50,166 bases of DNA, from positions 1 to 50,166 of the forward strand of contig JBQTHP010000045.1 of NCBI GenBank assembly GCA_052389755.1, read 5' to 3'. The stretch's first letter is position 1; each line of letters opens with the position of its first letter. A program made the translations under genes and the position numbers. This document shows positions 8,889 through 17,580 of the stretch, one piece after another. The DNA comes from JBQTHP01 sp052389755. Its GTDB lineage: Bacteria > Pseudomonadota > Gammaproteobacteria > Steroidobacterales > Steroidobacteraceae. The notes below the pieces were generated by a model. It did not search any database. It was not told the DNA's origin and worked only from the letters and a program-made list of their open reading frames with translations.

Positions 8889-9800
8889 TCAGACCGTCCT
8901 GTTTCTCTTGCGTGCGCGGGGATGGGTTGCGTCGTACGTGCGGGCCAGATGCTGGAAATCAAGATGGGTGTAGATCTGGGTCGTGGAGAGGCTGGCGTGC
9001 CCGAGAAGCTCCTGGACGCCACGCAGTTCTCCACTGGATTCAAGGAGATGCGACGCGAAGGAGTGTCGGAACAGGTGGGGATATACGTTCACGCCCAACC
9101 CCTGCCGCCGCGCCCAGTACGCGACGCGCGATTGCACGGCGCGAGGACCCATGCGCCGGCCGCTGCGGCCGACGAAGAGCGCCGGCTCGTCCGTCTTCAC
9201 GAGGGCAGGTCGCTCACGAAGCCAGCGCTGGAGCGCCGCGACCGCCATGCGTCCCACGGGGACGATCCGCGTCTTGCGGCCCTTGCCGAGGATGCGCACG
9301 GTGCGGTCGCGCAGGTCGAGATCCGTCAGATCGAGGCTGACGAGCTCGGCCAGGCGCAGCCCCGACGAGTACAGCAGTTCCATGATCGAGTGGTCGCGCG
9401 CGGCGAGCGGCCCCTCGACCCGCATCTCGAGAAGTCGCTGCATCTGATCGGCATCCAGCGTGCTCGGCAGGCGCTTCTCGGCCTTTGGGGCGAGGACACC
9501 GCGTCCAGGATTGCTGGACAGCGCGGCCTCGCGTACCAGGAACTCGAAGAAGGTTCGCCATGCCGACAGACGGCGCTGGATGCTTCGCGGCGCGAGGCCC
9601 GCGGCGTGCGAGCGTTGTGCGAAGAGCCGCAGATGCTGGCCGTCGAGCCTGCCCCACTCGTCGATCGCGCTCTTGTCGCACTGCTTGACGAGTGCATCGA
9701 GATCGCGCGAGTAGCTCGCGTCCGTGTGTGCCGAAAGCCGGCGCTCGGTGGTGAGATGGCGCCGAAAGCGCGCGATCCACTCGAGCGCCGCAGGCGTCAC
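8889..9800 (-). CDS. xerC: Tyrosine recombinase XerC
   Basis: 303 residues from GTG 9800. It resolves chromosome dimers at dif together with XerD. An N-terminal SAM-like core-binding domain (about 5-95) is followed by the catalytic domain with Arg in SGLRLAEL, Lys in GKGRKTR, HLFRHSF (the HxxR pair), LLGHASLSTTQIYTH (His and nucleophile Tyr). The GTG start is preferred because GAGGGG lies 9 nt upstream and it begins 13 bp after the DUF484 stop. An ATG at 9878 would add 26 residues translated from the palindromic repeat at 9810-9868, which is not credible protein. Placement between DUF484 and hslV is standard for Xanthomonas-like gammaproteobacteria. Confidence 0.93.
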   Translation of the reverse strand: MTPAALEWIARFRRHLTTERRLSAHTDASYSRDLDALVKQCDKSAIDEWGRLDGQHLRLFAQRSHAAGLAPRSIQRRLSAWRTFFEFLVREAALSSNPGRGVLAPKAEKRLPSTLDADQMQRLLEMRVEGPLAARDHSIMELLYSSGLRLAELVSLDLTDLDLRDRTVRILGKGRKTRIVPVGRMAVAALQRWLRERPALVKTDEPALFVGRSGRRMGPRAVQSRVAYWARRQGLGVNVYPHLFRHSFASHLLESSGELRGVQELLGHASLSTTQIYTHLDFQHLARTYDATHPRARKRNRTV

Positions 9801-9809
9801 CGCTTCAAT

Positions 9810-9868
9810 CCCCTCACCCGCCTGCGGCACCCTCTCCCCGCTTTGCGGGGAGAGGGTTGGGTGAGGGG
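9810..9868. repeat. Palindromic CTCACCC/CTCTCCCCG repeat, copy A
   Basis: An outer pair (CCCCTCACCC ... GGGTGAGGGG) encloses an inner hairpin CCTCTCCCCGC-TTT-GCGGGGAGAGG. The DUF484 stop codon lies inside it, so the last residues of that protein are repeat-encoded. A second copy is at 47566. Confidence 0.8.
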
Positions 9869-10557
9869 TCAAGTGCATCGGCGATGAGATCGGCCATGCG
9901 CGCGAGGAACTCCGTGCTCATGCCGGGATGGAAGCGATCGCGATCGCTGCTGCCGAGCGCGAGCAGCCCCAGGGCGCCGTTGCGGCCGAGCGGCACGAGA
10001 GCCACGGAGCCGATGTCGGCGGCTTCGGTGCCGAAGAGAAACTCCCGCTGCGTGTCACGCACCTGACCACATCGCGGCTTGCCGCTCGCGAAGAGCGACT
10101 CGAAGCTCTTCAGCGCCGGATCCTCCGGCGACACCACCCTGCGGAATCGCTGGCCGCCCGACTCATCGGCGGGGCCGATGAGCACCAGCACGGAAGTGAA
10201 CGCGTCGAAGTCCTCGCGCAGGCTCGCCTCGATCTCGGCGATCGCGGCCTCGCGCGACTCGGCGCGCAGCAGACGGCGCGTGAGCCGATGGATCCTGTCG
10301 GCCACCGCGTCGTTGGCGCGGGCCACTTTCACGAAATCGGCGAGCTTCTGCTCGATCGCGGCGTGTTTCTCGCGCAGCACCTCGACCTGGCGCTCCACGA
10401 GGGAGATCGTGGAGTTCGAACGCGCGTGCGGCAGCCGCAGCCGTGCGAGCAGCGGCTGATGCCGCTCGAAGAAATCCGCATTGTGCTGCAGATAGCGTGC
10501 GACCGCCTCCTCCTCGGCTTCCGCCGGCGTCAGGCCGCGAGCTTCGCGTGTGGTCAT
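9814..10557 (-). CDS. DUF484 family protein (GAF-like)
   Basis: 247 residues. The DUF484 family is a small cytosolic gammaproteobacterial family with a GAF-like fold, almost always encoded between dapF and xerC; its biochemical role is unknown. Typical features are the N-terminal AVARYLQHNADFFERHQPLL segment, a central coiled region (LVERQVEVLREKHAAIEQKL) and the sensor-like C-terminal half. Residues after about 232 (DPSPNPLPAKRGEG) are encoded by the palindromic repeat and replace the native end. Confidence 0.88.
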   Translation of the reverse strand: MTTREARGLTPAEAEEEAVARYLQHNADFFERHQPLLARLRLPHARSNSTISLVERQVEVLREKHAAIEQKLADFVKVARANDAVADRIHRLTRRLLRAESREAAIAEIEASLREDFDAFTSVLVLIGPADESGGQRFRRVVSPEDPALKSFESLFASGKPRCGQVRDTQREFLFGTEAADIGSVALVPLGRNGALGLLALGSSDRDRFHPGMSTEFLARMADLIADALDPSPNPLPAKRGEGAAGG

Positions 10558-10581
10558 GATCTGGCGACTCCCCAGTGTTAA

Positions 10582-10685
10582 CGGCTTCCGCCTTCCGGCT
10601 CCCGCCTTCCGGCTGAAGAAGGAACGCGAGCGAAGCGCTGGCGGTTCTTCTCCGGCCGGAAGACGGAAGGCGGAAGTCGGGAGCC
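10582..10685. repeat. REP-like inverted repeat, copy 2 (dapF-DUF484 gap)
   Basis: Arms GGCTTCCGCCTTCCGGCTCC and the reverse-complementary GGCGGAAGTCGGGAGCC flank a central segment that contains CCGGCCGGA. The same family lies at 8229, 20151 and 28823. It fills almost all of the 132-bp gap. Confidence 0.8.
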
Positions 10686-10689
10686 CATC

Positions 10690-11517
10690 TTAAATCTCCA
10701 CGTGTCCCTCGAAGGACACCTCCGCCGGCCCGGTGAGCCAGATGTGCTCGCCGGGCCCGCCCCAGTCTACGCGCAACTCGCCGCCGCGTACCTGCACTCG
10801 CACCTCGGAATCGAGTCGGCCGTGGCGGCGGCCGACCGCGACGGCCGCGCATGCCCCCGTGCCGCAGGCAAGCGTCTCGCCGGTTCCGCGCTCGTGAACG
10901 CGCAGGCGGATGTGACCGCGATCGAGCACCTCCATGAAGCCGACGTTGACGCGTTTCGGAAATCGCCGATGAGTCTCGATGGCGGGGCCGAGTCGATCGA
11001 TCGGTGCCGCCTCGACCGAAGCTACCGTCAGCACCGCGTGCGGGTTGCCGAGCGAAACGGCGCCGATCTCGACCTGGCTGCCGGCGACGTCGAGCACATA
11101 GACGTGGGCTTCGCTGGATGCGTCGAACGGCAACGAGTCCGGAGAAAAATTCGGCACGCCCATGTCCACCGACACCAGGGTGCCCGGCAGCACGCGGGCA
11201 CGGATCAGTCCGCCGGGGCTGTCCATGGCGATCTCTCCGACTGCCGCGCGGCCGCGCCGATGCAGGAGAGCGGCGATGCAGCGCGCGCCGTTGCCGCACT
11301 GTTCCACCTCGGCGCCATCTGCGTTGAAGATCCGGTAGAAGACGCTCGTGCCCGGGCGCCGCGGCGGCTCGAGCATGAGCGCCTGATCAAAACCGATGCC
11401 AGTATTGCGCGCGGCGAGGCGGCGGAACTGCTCGGCAGAGGGCGGCGCGCCCGACGGTGCCTCGAAGACGATGAAATCGTTGCCGAGACCGTGCATCTTC
11501 GTGAACTCGATGCGCAT
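10690..11517 (-). CDS. dapF: Diaminopimelate epimerase DapF
   Basis: 275 residues, normal length. It interconverts LL- and meso-diaminopimelate for lysine and peptidoglycan synthesis in the cytosol. The two catalytic cysteines are visible: Cys74 in EQCGNGARC and Cys218 in LACGTGAC, and the N-terminus FTKMHGLGNDFIVFE is characteristic. It heads the dapF-DUF484-xerC-hslVU block. Unlike many relatives, lysA and lptM are not upstream; lptM is found beside polA instead. Its start codon is only 19 bp from the divergent reductase gene. Confidence 0.97.
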   Translation of the reverse strand: MRIEFTKMHGLGNDFIVFEAPSGAPPSAEQFRRLAARNTGIGFDQALMLEPPRRPGTSVFYRIFNADGAEVEQCGNGARCIAALLHRRGRAAVGEIAMDSPGGLIRARVLPGTLVSVDMGVPNFSPDSLPFDASSEAHVYVLDVAGSQVEIGAVSLGNPHAVLTVASVEAAPIDRLGPAIETHRRFPKRVNVGFMEVLDRGHIRLRVHERGTGETLACGTGACAAVAVGRRHGRLDSEVRVQVRGGELRVDWGGPGEHIWLTGPAEVSFEGHVEI

Positions 11518-11536
11518 CGACGAAAGGGTATCGCAG

Positions 11537-12619
11537 GTGACGGCAGAAGTGGATGAGACACGCGCGGTTCACCACGAGGTGCGGCTCGTGCCCGGCGGTC
11601 GCTCATTCACGGTGAAGGCCGGGCAGACGGTGCTCGATGCCAGTCTCGACGCCGGCCTCAACCTGCCGCACAGCTGCAAATCCGGCCATTGCTCCTCCTG
11701 CCGCGCACGCCTCGTCTCCGGCGAGATCGACTATCCGCACGGTCGCCCGCCGGGCATTACGCAGAGCGAGATCGACACGGGACTCGTCCTGCTCTGCCAG
11801 GCTCATGCGCGGAGCAAGCTCGTCGTCGAGGCGCGCCGCATCGCGAGCGTGGCGAGCGTCGAGATCAAGACGCTGCCATGTCGGATCGAACGCCTCGCAC
11901 GCCTCGCTCCCGACGTGATGCAGGTGTTTCTGCGCCTGCCGGCGGTCGAGCGGCTCGTGTTTCAGCCGGGCCAGTATCTCGACGTGCTGCTCGAGGATGG
12001 CCGACGGCGCAGCTTTTCGATCGCGAGCCCGCCCCACGACGCGGAGCTGCTCGAGCTGCACGTGCGATACGTCGCGGGCGGCGGTTTCACGGAGCGGCTG
12101 TTCAAGGGGATGCGCGCCGGCGCGCTCCTGCGCATCGAGGGCCCGATCGGGCAGTTCGTCTATCAGCACGATGCCCGGCGACTGCTTCTCATCGCGGGCG
12201 GCACGGGATTCGCGCCGCTGAAATCAATTCTGCGGCACATCCTAGAGCGCGGCGAGCCGCGTGACATCCATCTGTTCTGGGGCGCGCGAACGCGGCCCGA
12301 CGTCTACGAGGAGTCGCTCGCGCTTTCATGGACGCGGCAGCATCCGGGCCTGCGATTTACGGCCGTGCTCTCCGAAGCGACGAGCGCCGAGGAGCCGCAT
12401 CACCGCCTCGGCCTGGTCCACGAGGTGGTGCTGGCAGAGTACCCGCGTCTCGACGAATACGAGGTCTACACGGCCGGCCCGCCGGCGATGATCGAGACGA
12501 TCCGGAGCATCTTCCCGCGCCACGGGCTCCCGGAAGGCAGGCTGCACTTTGATTCGTTCGACTACGCGCCGGATGTTCTACCCCATCTGGCTTCGAGTTC
12601 CGCTACACCAGTGCGGTGA
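11537..12619 (+). CDS. Ferredoxin-NAD(P)H reductase, CDP-6-deoxy-delta-3,4-glucoseen reductase-like
   Basis: 360 residues from GTG 11537. The N-terminal plant-type [2Fe-2S] domain (about 1-90) has the ligands in LPHSCKSGHCSSCRARL and VLLCQA. An FAD-binding domain with RSFSIASPP follows, then an NAD(P)H domain with IAGGTGFAPLKSIL and the C-terminal YTAGPPAMIETI. It transfers electrons from NAD(P)H through FAD and the iron-sulfur centre. Such proteins are common in Xanthomonadales as general oxidoreductases; the partner cannot be told. The end overlaps the convergent ATPase gene by 17 bp. Confidence 0.9.
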   Translation: MTAEVDETRAVHHEVRLVPGGRSFTVKAGQTVLDASLDAGLNLPHSCKSGHCSSCRARLVSGEIDYPHGRPPGITQSEIDTGLVLLCQAHARSKLVVEARRIASVASVEIKTLPCRIERLARLAPDVMQVFLRLPAVERLVFQPGQYLDVLLEDGRRRSFSIASPPHDAELLELHVRYVAGGGFTERLFKGMRAGALLRIEGPIGQFVYQHDARRLLLIAGGTGFAPLKSILRHILERGEPRDIHLFWGARTRPDVYEESLALSWTRQHPGLRFTAVLSEATSAEEPHHRLGLVHEVVLAEYPRLDEYEVYTAGPPAMIETIRSIFPRHGLPEGRLHFDSFDYAPDVLPHLASSSATPVR

Positions 12620-13721
12620 GCAACGCGAGCGCCGGCGCCACTCGAATGCCCGCCGGCGTCTGGTAATCCTTCCGGCCGGTGGCGGAGACCTGCCACGCCT
12701 CGGCCGCCGGGAATTTTTCGTGGAGATAGCGCAGCCCCCGGTCTACATCCGTATCGGTCCACTTGCACTCCACGATGCGGATCGGCCGTCCGCGGTCTGT
12801 GACGACGAAGTCGACCTCGCGACCGTCCACGTCGCGGAAGTAGCGCAGGTCGAGATCCCGTCCGGAGGTGTCCTGCTCGTAGTGAACCCATTTGAGCAGA
12901 TGGCAGGCGACGAGATTCTCGAATCTCGCCGCATCGTTCGGCACGAGCGACCAGTCGAGCTGGTAGTGCTTCTGCTCTTTCCTGACAGCACGGATGCGAG
13001 GCGCGCCGAACGGCGCGAGCCGGAAGATCGCGTACAGGCGCTCGAGTGCGCCGAGCCAGCTCGCAACCGCCTTATGGCTGACCTGCAGGTCCTCGCGCAG
13101 CGCGTTCACCGACAGGGGCGAGCCGACGAGATCCGGAAGCCGCAGCATCATGAGCTCGAGGTGGCCGAGATCCTGGATGCGTTCGAGCGACGCGATGTCT
13201 TCTCGAACCAGCCGCGTGCGATATTCGCGAGCCCAGCGACGGGCCTCGGTATTGCTTCCTGAGAGGAACGGCTCCGGAAATCCGCCGAGCGTGAGGAGCT
13301 GTGAAAACTCCTCGGGCGTGTTCAAGCGCAGCTCAGCTGCCGAGAGGGGATGCAGGCGCAGCAGATGGTAACGGCCCTGCAGCGAATCGCCACCGAATCG
13401 ATAGAGGTCGAGGCGCGCGCTGCCGGTGACCAGTATCCGCTGGCCACGGGGTCGACCGTCGTACAGTCCCTTGAGATAGTTTCGCCACCGGCGGTATTTG
13501 TGGATTTCGTCGAACACCCACAGCCGCGCTGGCGGAAGCTCGCCTCGCAGAACCCGCTCGCGATGTTCGGCGACGTCCCAGCTGAGATATCCGGCTGCGC
13601 TCCCGGGCAGGCTGCGTGCAAGCGTCGTCTTGCCGACCTGCCGCGGACCCGCGACGAATACCATCTTTCGGGCGAGGTCACGCCGTACCTGCGGCAGAAG
13701 ATATCGCGCGAGCCGGGCCAT
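12603..13721 (-). CDS. AAA ATPase with DUF4143 C-terminal domain
   Basis: 372 residues. An AAA_14-type P-loop domain holds Walker A GPRQVGKTT (25-33) and Walker B RLWVFDEIH (about 67-75), with a sensor ILVTGSARLD. A winged-helix region (LSVNALREDLQVSHKAVASWL) and a DUF4143 domain with nuclease-like features (GREVDFVV, IRIVECKWTD) follow. Such stand-alone ATPases are widespread and mobile, of uncertain function; toxin- or defence-like roles have been proposed for some. The promoter region carries a strong palindrome (13746-13763). Confidence 0.9.
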   Translation of the reverse strand: MARLARYLLPQVRRDLARKMVFVAGPRQVGKTTLARSLPGSAAGYLSWDVAEHRERVLRGELPPARLWVFDEIHKYRRWRNYLKGLYDGRPRGQRILVTGSARLDLYRFGGDSLQGRYHLLRLHPLSAAELRLNTPEEFSQLLTLGGFPEPFLSGSNTEARRWAREYRTRLVREDIASLERIQDLGHLELMMLRLPDLVGSPLSVNALREDLQVSHKAVASWLGALERLYAIFRLAPFGAPRIRAVRKEQKHYQLDWSLVPNDAARFENLVACHLLKWVHYEQDTSGRDLDLRYFRDVDGREVDFVVTDRGRPIRIVECKWTDTDVDRGLRYLHEKFPAAEAWQVSATGRKDYQTPAGIRVAPALALLTALV

Positions 13722-13733
13722 GGTGGTCGGGCA

Positions 13734-13763
13734 GGCTACCGGCGTTTTTGACTACAGTCAAAA
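13734..13763 (-). promoter_or_regulatory. Promoter of the AAA/DUF4143 gene with palindromic operator
   Basis: On the minus strand a -35 TTGACT and a -10-like TAGCCT are separated by 17 bases, about 15-20 bases before ATG 13721. The -35 is embedded in the perfect palindrome TTTTGACT-GT-AGTCAAAA (13746-13763), and a second palindrome TACTCGCGAGTA lies at 13765-13776. An operator overlapping the -35 suggests repression by a dimeric regulator; this is inference. Confidence 0.5.
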
Positions 13764-13789
13764 TTACTCGCGAGTATTTTTGCCTGGAG

Positions 13790-14052
13790 CAGTAATTGCC
13801 ACGGTAGGACGGGTACCGCGGGTCGCGCTCGAAGGGCTCGCACGAGGCACCAGGTCCGTCTACCTGGATCATCACGGTGCCTGCAGTCTCGCCACGGCCC
13901 GGGCGCAACTCGGCGAGCCCGAACGCGCACTGGGCTGGCTCAGGCTGGCGCCTGCCCGAGAGCATCCCGCGATGCGTCGCTATCTTCACGAGGGGGAGGC
14001 CGCGACGAAACGAGCGCACGAGCACATCGCGCTTCCGCCCGGCCTCCCATAG
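13790..14052 (+). pseudogene. Remnant of a TPR-protein C-terminus
   Basis: No start is visible, but the frame ending at 14052 reads YLDHHGACSLATARAQLGEP then ERALGWLRLA, the kind of last repeat found at the end of cyclase- or kinase-linked TPR proteins, after which it loses resemblance. It is upstream of the SHOCT-like gene and has no intact partner. Best explained as a decayed fragment; confidence is low. Confidence 0.3.
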
Positions 14053-14113
14053 CGGGAGGCAGTTCGCGGCCGCCGGGCGCATCTTCTGGTCAGATGGCGG
14101 GGGGTCCGCAGCC

Positions 14114-14815
14114 ATGGATGAGTCGCATCGGATGATGACGACTGAACATATCCTTCTCGAGTCCGATGACCGCGAAGTCCCGGAGGCGCGTGCCGCGCGC
14201 AAGGTTCACGCGAGCCTGCGGCTTCGCAGCGGCCTCCGACGCCGGTTCGTCGCGCTGGACATCATCGACTATTACTACCTTTCCGTTCGGACGAAGCGCG
14301 CCGGCACCGGCCTAACCGAATACGTCCTCGATCTGCGATTCGTCGATCCTGCGCCCCGGCGGTCGAGGCACATCGCCTCGCGATGGATGACTGCGGCGTT
14401 CGTGTTGGCTGCGCTGTTCACGGCGAGTGCCTGGTGGATCGGTTCCTCCGCCGCGTGGTGGCAGCACGACTGGCTTCCCGTCTGCTCGGGGCTGTTCGCT
14501 GCGACGGTGTGTGCAGCCCTCGTGTGCGTCTACCGCACGACGGAAACGCTCACTGTGTACAGCGACCACGGTCAGGCGAGAGTGCTCGAGTGTGTAGGCG
14601 GCCTCGGGACGTTTCGCGCGGTGCGGCGGTTCACCGTCAAGCTCGCCGCGCATGTGCAGATCGCCGTCGCGGCCCGTCGGGCGTCGAGGGCACAGCACCT
14701 GCGCGACGAGATGCGCGAGCACTTCCGGCTGAAGGAGATCGGGGTGCTGTCCGAAGAGGAATACGACGCGAGCAAGCGCCGCATTCTTCAGCAGCATGGG
14801 CCGGGGGACAGGTAG
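14114..14815 (+). CDS. Membrane protein with SHOCT-like C-terminus
   Basis: 233 residues from ATG 14114 (preceded by a GGGGGG run). The N-terminal 90 residues are cytosolic, followed by two membrane helices (about 97-118 and 126-147), then a soluble region ending in a short-helix module (LKEIGVLSEEEYDASKRRIL, about 205-224) that matches the SHOCT pattern. SHOCT modules are often oligomerisation or regulatory tails. I do not recognise the N-terminal part. It has no obvious operon partner. Confidence 0.7.
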   Translation: MDESHRMMTTEHILLESDDREVPEARAARKVHASLRLRSGLRRRFVALDIIDYYYLSVRTKRAGTGLTEYVLDLRFVDPAPRRSRHIASRWMTAAFVLAALFTASAWWIGSSAAWWQHDWLPVCSGLFAATVCAALVCVYRTTETLTVYSDHGQARVLECVGGLGTFRAVRRFTVKLAAHVQIAVAARRASRAQHLRDEMREHFRLKEIGVLSEEEYDASKRRILQQHGPGDR

Positions 14816-14882
14816 AAGGGCGGCCACGTCCACTTGCGTGTGCAGTCAGCCGTCAGAGCCGTCAGCCATCTGAGCCGTCTCC

Positions 14883-15620
14883 TCAAATCCTGAACCGCTC
14901 GCGCAGCTCGCTCGCCATGCGGCGGCTTACCTGCAGCGGCTCGGTGCGGCCGCGCAGCCGCACGAAATACTGTCCGTCGGGATTGCGCTCGATCGTCTCG
15001 AGGTAGCGCACGCTCACGAGAGCGTTCCGGTGGATGCGCACGAAGAGCGAGCCGAACTCCTCCTCGAGCGAACGCAGCGAGTCCTCGATCAGGTCCTCGC
15101 CCTTCTCGTGGAACACCGTGGTGTATTTCTGCTCGGCGAAGAAATAGGCGATCTCCTCGAACGGAATGAGGCGCAACTGGTCGCGATGCCGGGCGGCGAT
15201 GTGCGAGCGGCGCTCGGCGGCCTGCGTGCTCTCGGCCAGGCGCTGCAGCTGGGGCCGGGTGAGGCGCCTCGCCTGCGCGAGCGCGGCCTCCAGCTTCTCC
15301 TTGCGGATCGGCTTGAGCAGATACGCGACCGCCTGGGCATCGAAGGCGTTCAGCGCATACTCGTCGTACGCGGTCGTGAAGATCACCGCCGGCGGCTCGA
15401 TGAGCGAGGCGAGCTGCCGCGCCGCCGCGATGCCGTCGAGGCCGGGCATGCGCACATCGAGGAGGACGACATCGGGTTCGAGCTGCGCCGTGAGCTCGAG
15501 ACACTGCTCACCGTTCATGCCTTCACCGGCGATCTCGATGTCCTCGATCTCGGCTAGCAGGCTGCGCAGGCGCTCGCGCGCCGGCGGCTCGTCGTCGACG
15601 ATCAGCGCGCGCAACTTCAT
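14883..15620 (-). CDS. LytTR response regulator, AlgR family
   Basis: 245 residues. A receiver domain (1-118) has the acidic pair D9-D10, phospho-acceptor D55 in LLDVRMPG, and Lys in LLKPI. The C-terminal LytTR DNA-binding domain spans about 140-240 (FFAEQKYTTVF, FVRIHRNALVS). AlgR-type regulators control exopolysaccharide, pili or membrane stress genes. Its start overlaps the kinase stop by 4 bp (ATGA), indicating translational coupling to the cognate sensor. Confidence 0.92.
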   Translation of the reverse strand: MKLRALIVDDEPPARERLRSLLAEIEDIEIAGEGMNGEQCLELTAQLEPDVVLLDVRMPGLDGIAAARQLASLIEPPAVIFTTAYDEYALNAFDAQAVAYLLKPIRKEKLEAALAQARRLTRPQLQRLAESTQAAERRSHIAARHRDQLRLIPFEEIAYFFAEQKYTTVFHEKGEDLIEDSLRSLEEEFGSLFVRIHRNALVSVRYLETIERNPDGQYFVRLRGRTEPLQVSRRMASELRERFRI

Positions 15621-16699
15621 GCGGTCAGCCGCTCCTGGCGCTCCACGTGCGGAAAGCGCAGCGTGACGATGAACTCCGAGTCGAAGCGCCCCGCCTTGAC
15701 GAGCGCGCTCTCGCCGTACATGAGCCCCATCCGCTCGCGGATGTTGGCGAGCGCCAGCCGATTGCCCTCACGGTCGGTCAGCCGGTCCGGCACCGGATTT
15801 CGCACGACGATCGTGATCAGTCCACCGGCCAGCTCGCCCGTGACCGAGACCTTGCCGCCCGCGGTGGCGGGCTCGATGCCGTGATAGATCGCATTCTCGA
15901 GAAGCGGCTGCAGCGTGAGCCCGGGCACGAGCGCGCGCAGCGGCAGGCTGCCGATGTTCCACTCGACCTGCAGGCGATCCCCGAGGCGCAGCTGCTCCAT
16001 GCGCTGGTACGTGCGCGCGACTTCGAGCTCCTGCTCGAGCGTGATCGTGTTGCGCTGATCCGAAAGGCTCGCGCGGAAGAGATCCGCGAGATCGTGCACG
16101 GCCTGCTCGGCGCGTACCGGATCCGAACGCGTAAGCGCCGCGATCGTGTTCATGCTGTTGAAGAGAAAGTGCGGACGGATGCGCGCCTGCAGCGCATGGA
16201 CGCGCGCGCGCGCCTGCATCTCGACGTTGAGCCGCCACTGGTGCGTCACGTAGAAATAGCGCAGCGCGAGCGCGGTGACCACGAAGGTAATGGCGACGTT
16301 GCGCGCGAGAAACGGGGCGAGGTCCTGCGGGAACAGGCTCGCCGCTCCCGCCATCTCGACAGGTTCGCTCTGGCCGAACAGAACCGCGGCCCCCGACACC
16401 AGGGCGACCAGAGCGGTCATCGCCGCGAGCACCAGCGCCGAGCCGCGCTCGACGGTCGTATGTCGCAAGCGGCGGCCGAGCCAGCAGAGAAGGGCCGCGC
16501 CCGCAAGGCCGATCCAAAGAAGGAAGAGCGACGTGCGCGCGAGGTCGGTCCAGAAACCCATCGCGATGCCGTCGCGCGCGAGCGTGAGGACGAGCGCGGT
16601 CAGCTCGACGATCAGCACCACCGCGAGCGCCGCGCGCGACGTGCAGAAATCGGGGAGGTACAGCGTCTCGCGCGGCTCGGTCGAGACGTCCTGCTTCAT
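15617..16699 (-). CDS. Membrane sensor histidine kinase, LytS/AlgZ (FimS) type
   Basis: 360 residues. Four membrane helices (about 18-38, 50-72, 83-107 and 132-150) are followed by a His_kinase domain with RIRPHFLFNSMNTIAALTR, whose His is the phosphorylation site, and a HATPase region (LLENAIYHGIEP; NIRERMGLMYG). It presumably phosphorylates the adjacent AlgR-type regulator. It is coupled at both ends: 4-bp overlap with the dehydrogenase upstream and with the regulator downstream. The signal sensed cannot be inferred. Confidence 0.92.
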   Translation of the reverse strand: MKQDVSTEPRETLYLPDFCTSRAALAVVLIVELTALVLTLARDGIAMGFWTDLARTSLFLLWIGLAGAALLCWLGRRLRHTTVERGSALVLAAMTALVALVSGAAVLFGQSEPVEMAGAASLFPQDLAPFLARNVAITFVVTALALRYFYVTHQWRLNVEMQARARVHALQARIRPHFLFNSMNTIAALTRSDPVRAEQAVHDLADLFRASLSDQRNTITLEQELEVARTYQRMEQLRLGDRLQVEWNIGSLPLRALVPGLTLQPLLENAIYHGIEPATAGGKVSVTGELAGGLITIVVRNPVPDRLTDREGNRLALANIRERMGLMYGESALVKAGRFDSEFIVTLRFPHVERQERLTA

Positions 16700-17580
16700 G
16701 GCTCGCGTGCGGCGGATGGGCCGAACAGCTCGTCCTTGAGACGAAATGCCGCCGAGATGTCCTCATCGCCGTAGCCGCGCTCAATGAGCTCCGCGTACTC
16801 ATCGAGCATGCGCTCCACGACGGGCAGCGCGACGCCGAAACGCGCCGCCATCTCGCGGCAGATGCCGAGGTCCTTCGCGTGCAGGCGCACGCGAAAGCCT
16901 GCCGGGAAGCTGCCGCGAATCATGTTCGGCGCGCGGTGCACGAAGTACCAGCTCGAGCCCGCGCCCTTGCTGAGCGTCTCGACGAGCTTCTCGAGCGGCA
17001 GTCCCTGTGCCTTGGCGAACGCCATCGCCTCGGCGACGGCCTGGATGATGCCCGCGCACATGATCTGATTGGTCGCTTTCGCCGCCTGTCCGGCACCGCT
17101 CGGGCCGAGATGCGCGACGGTCTTGCCGAGCGCCGTCAGCACCGGTTGAACGCGTTCGAATGCGTCAGCTTCCCCGCCTGCCATGAGGGCGAGCGTGGCA
17201 TCGCGCGCGCCTTCGACGCCACCGCTCACCGGGCAGTCGAGGAATTGGACGCCGTGCGGGGCCAAAAGCTCCGCCGCCGCGCGCGCCGTCGCGCTGCTGG
17301 CCGTGGAGCAATCGATGACGACGGCGCCGGATGGTGCGTGACCCGCGAGTTGTCGGACGACTTCGAGCACGTCCGCATCGGCGGATACGCAGAGCACGAT
17401 CGCGTCGAGCTCCCGGGCGAGCTCAGCGGGCGTTGCGGATACCTCGCAGCCGAGCTCCGTGGCGAGCGCACGGGCCTTCTCGGGGGAGCGATTCCAGACT
17501 TTTCTGAGCAGCCCCGCGCGATGGAGATTGCGCGCCATGTGCACGCCCATGGCACCGAGACCGATGAAGCCCGTCCGCAT
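16696..17580 (-). CDS. NAD(P)-dependent beta-hydroxyacid dehydrogenase (3-hydroxyisobutyrate dehydrogenase family)
   Basis: 294 residues from ATG 17580. The Rossmann motif GFIGLGAMGVHMARNL opens the protein; the substrate loop DCPVSGGVEGAR and the helix with catalytic Lys (GQAAKATNQ) are intact. The family oxidises 3-hydroxyisobutyrate (valine breakdown), reduces tartronate semialdehyde or acts on similar beta-hydroxyacids; the exact substrate is unresolved. An in-frame start 14 codons earlier is less likely because relatives begin at MRTGFIG-like sequence. Unusually, it is the first gene of an operon with a sensor kinase and regulator. Confidence 0.9.
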   Translation of the reverse strand: MRTGFIGLGAMGVHMARNLHRAGLLRKVWNRSPEKARALATELGCEVSATPAELARELDAIVLCVSADADVLEVVRQLAGHAPSGAVVIDCSTASSATARAAAELLAPHGVQFLDCPVSGGVEGARDATLALMAGGEADAFERVQPVLTALGKTVAHLGPSGAGQAAKATNQIMCAGIIQAVAEAMAFAKAQGLPLEKLVETLSKGAGSSWYFVHRAPNMIRGSFPAGFRVRLHAKDLGICREMAARFGVALPVVERMLDEYAELIERGYGDEDISAAFRLKDELFGPSAAREP

